Source of the DNA: Chloroflexota bacterium | GTDB lineage: Bacteria; Chloroflexota; Dormibacteria; Dormibacterales; Dormibacteraceae | Assembly (NCBI GenBank): GCA_005880755.1 | Contig: VBGV01000267.1 | Coordinates: forward strand, 1 to 5,058 | Reading direction: 5' to 3' | Length of the DNA: 5,058 nucleotides | Shown: piece after piece, positions 3,885-5,058 of the stretch | How positions within the stretch are numbered: the first letter of the stretch is position 1 | How the letters are laid out: every line of letters begins with the position of its first letter | Position numbers and translations under genes: made by a program | The notes under the pieces: generated by a model | The model's input: only the letters and a program-made list of their open reading frames with translations | Databases searched by the model: none | What the model was told of the DNA's origin: nothing

Positions 3885-5058
3885 AGTTCTATTATCTGAA
3901 CTGGCCACGAAAAGCCTGGTTGTTGACGTCACACGTCATCGCTCAAATCTGATACTCGCGCTGCTTTGCGCGGCGCAGTTCATGCTGATCCTGGACATCG
4001 CGATCGTGAACGTCGCGCTGCCCTCGATGCAGCGGACTCTGAGTTTGTCGGCTGAGAACATCCAATGGGTGGTCAGCGGCTATGCGCTCACCTTTGGCGG
4101 CTTTCTCATGCTGGGCGGTCGGCTCGCTGACGTCGTCGGCCGGCGACGCATATTCGTGACGGGTTTAGTCCTCTTCATCGCGGCATCGATGTTGGGCGGA
4201 TTCAGCCAGTCCGGCGGAATGCTGATCGCCGCTCGCTTGATCCAGGGCTTTGCCGGCGCCTTGGTCTCGCCAGCGGCACTGTCGCTTCTGACAACGACCT
4301 TCAAGGAAGGCCCAGAGCGTAATCGTGCGCTTGGGATTTGGAGCGCTATGGCTGCCGGCGGCGCATCGGCTGGGTTGATTCTGGGAGGCCTGCTCACCGA
4401 GGAATTGAGCTGGCGTTTCACGCTCTTCGTAAACGTGCCATTGGGTCTCGCCGCGGTTCTGCTATCTCCCGTGCTGCCTGCGGATGCTCCTCGTCGTGAG
4501 GAGAAGGTCAACCTCGACGTCCCTGGGGCGGTGAGCCTGACCGTCGGAATTCTCGCCCTCGCCTACGGCGTGACCGAGGCGACCGGGCAAGGCTTTGCCT
4601 CCACGAAGGTGCTCATCGCTCTGGCTCTCTCTGCCGCCCTCTTGATTGCATTCGTCGTAGTCGAGAAAAGCAGCAGCCAACCCCTTCTGCCGGCTCGGAT
4701 GCTGAAGCTGAGATCCGTGGTGGCGGGCAACTCCGTGGCGGCGCTCGTATCGGTCGTGATGATCGGCGCCGTCTTCTTCAACTCGCTGTATCTGCAGGAG
4801 ATCCTCGGATACTCACCGATCCAGGCAGGTCTAGCCTGGTTGCCTCAAACGGTACTGATCATGGTCGTTTCCAGCATCGGGGCCCGCATGGCCACCAAGC
4901 TTGGCGAGAGAACCCTGATCGCGCTCGGAACCCTTGTGCTGGCGGCGGGAATGCTCCTGTTCCTGAGAACCACCCCAGAAAGCAACTACGTCACCGTTCT
5001 CATCCCCGCCATGCTGGTTACAGGCATCGGCGTAGGACTTACGTTCGTAAGCGTTACC
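3850..5058 (+). CDS. MFS multidrug exporter, DHA2 (EmrB/QacA, 14-TMS) type, 3' end cut by window
   Basis: The frame is open to the window end, giving 403 codons from the GTG at 3850 of a family usually 450-520 long. About 12 of the expected 14 membrane helices are visible. Hallmarks, numbered from this GTG, are LDIAIVNVALPSM (48-60) in helix 1, motif A GGRLADVVGRRR (89-100), the motif B arginine in ARLIQGFAGA (128-137), and motif C-like GLILGGLL (175-182) followed by WRFTLFVNVPLG (188-199). It should act as a proton-driven efflux pump in the inner membrane; the substrate cannot be told. The start is doubtful. GTG 3850 is the nearest conventional in-frame codon, but it lies in the tRNA relic, lacks a clear Shine-Dalgarno and gives a 33-residue leader before helix 1. 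CTG 3901, 3916 or 3949 are alternatives; ATG 3982 would cut helix 1. Sampled GC is about 58-60%, against about 62-72% upstream. Confidence 0.88.
   Translation, partial: MRPRGQIPGPDQVLLSELATKSLVVDVTRHRSNLILALLCAAQFMLILDIAIVNVALPSMQRTLSLSAENIQWVVSGYALTFGGFLMLGGRLADVVGRRRIFVTGLVLFIAASMLGGFSQSGGMLIAARLIQGFAGALVSPAALSLLTTTFKEGPERNRALGIWSAMAAGGASAGLILGGLLTEELSWRFTLFVNVPLGLAAVLLSPVLPADAPRREEKVNLDVPGAVSLTVGILALAYGVTEATGQGFASTKVLIALALSAALLIAFVVVEKSSSQPLLPARMLKLRSVVAGNSVAALVSVVMIGAVFFNSLYLQEILGYSPIQAGLAWLPQTVLIMVVSSIGARMATKLGERTLIALGTLVLAAGMLLFLRTTPESNYVTVLIPAMLVTGIGVGLTFVSVT
3924..3938. promoter_or_regulatory. Inverted repeat before MFS helix 1, possible operator
   Basis: TGACGT and ACGTCA form perfect 6-bp arms around a 3-nt spacer (CAC), overlapping a TTGACG -35-like box (3923-3928). 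Such a site just ahead of an efflux gene could bind a dimeric repressor. It would be regulatory only if the MFS protein starts downstream, for example at CTG 3949. If translation starts at GTG 3850, it lies within coding sequence. No regulator gene is in the window. Confidence 0.25.

Noticed and set aside
3890..3895. TATTAT as a -10 box for the MFS gene.
   Set aside because: The hexamer is good, but no -35 lies 16-18 bp upstream, where the tRNA relic sits. It is just the AT-rich stretch after the relic.
3982..3984. ATG 3982 as the MFS start.
   Set aside because: It would remove the first half of membrane helix 1, which is well conserved here (the residues before LDIAIVNVALP).

Overview
The window comes from a high-GC bacterium with many GTG starts and tightly packed genes. 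The Rv2228c/Rv2229c-like pair (RNase HI plus C4 zinc ribbon), the 70-residue free biotinyl protein of the TB7.3 type and the class A RNase P RNA together suggest an Actinomycetota- or Chloroflexota/Dormibacterota-like lineage. The sequence alone does not settle the phylum.

Region 1 (1-2145) is an acyl-CoA metabolism cassette on the + strand. It holds the C-terminal part of a biotin-dependent acyl-CoA carboxylase carboxyltransferase subunit, a beta-keto acid cleavage enzyme (BKACE/Kce, DUF849) and a stand-alone biotinyl carrier protein. The last two genes overlap by 4 nt (GTGA). The carrier can supply carboxybiotin to the carboxyltransferase, while the BKACE would exchange acyl groups between a beta-keto acid and acetyl-CoA. 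No biotin carboxylase is in view; it may lie upstream.

Region 2 (2163-3677) is an RNA-metabolism block. A coiled-coil/C4 zinc-ribbon protein is followed, with an apparent CTGA overlap, by a short RNase HI-family protein that seems to start at CTG. The RNase P RNA gene rnpB begins about 8 nt after the RNase HI stop codon. Its likely promoter (TTAAGA, 17 bp, TAGAAT) lies inside the end of the RNase HI gene, and the TAG stop forms the first half of the -10 box. P1, P2, P3, P6, P13, P14, P17 and P18 of rnpB can all be paired by eye.

Region 3 (3678-5058) looks like a junction. A 158-bp non-coding stretch with two GC-rich hairpins leads to a relic of the 3' half of a proline tRNA (anticodon loop to CCA), with no matching 5' half in the window. 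Immediately after it lies a 14-TMS DHA2-type MFS exporter gene that runs off the window end and has somewhat lower GC. Its only conventional in-frame start codon near the N-terminus lies inside the tRNA relic. This relic and the uncertain MFS start are the most unusual parts of the window. I see no clear evidence of a wholly new defence or mobile system.
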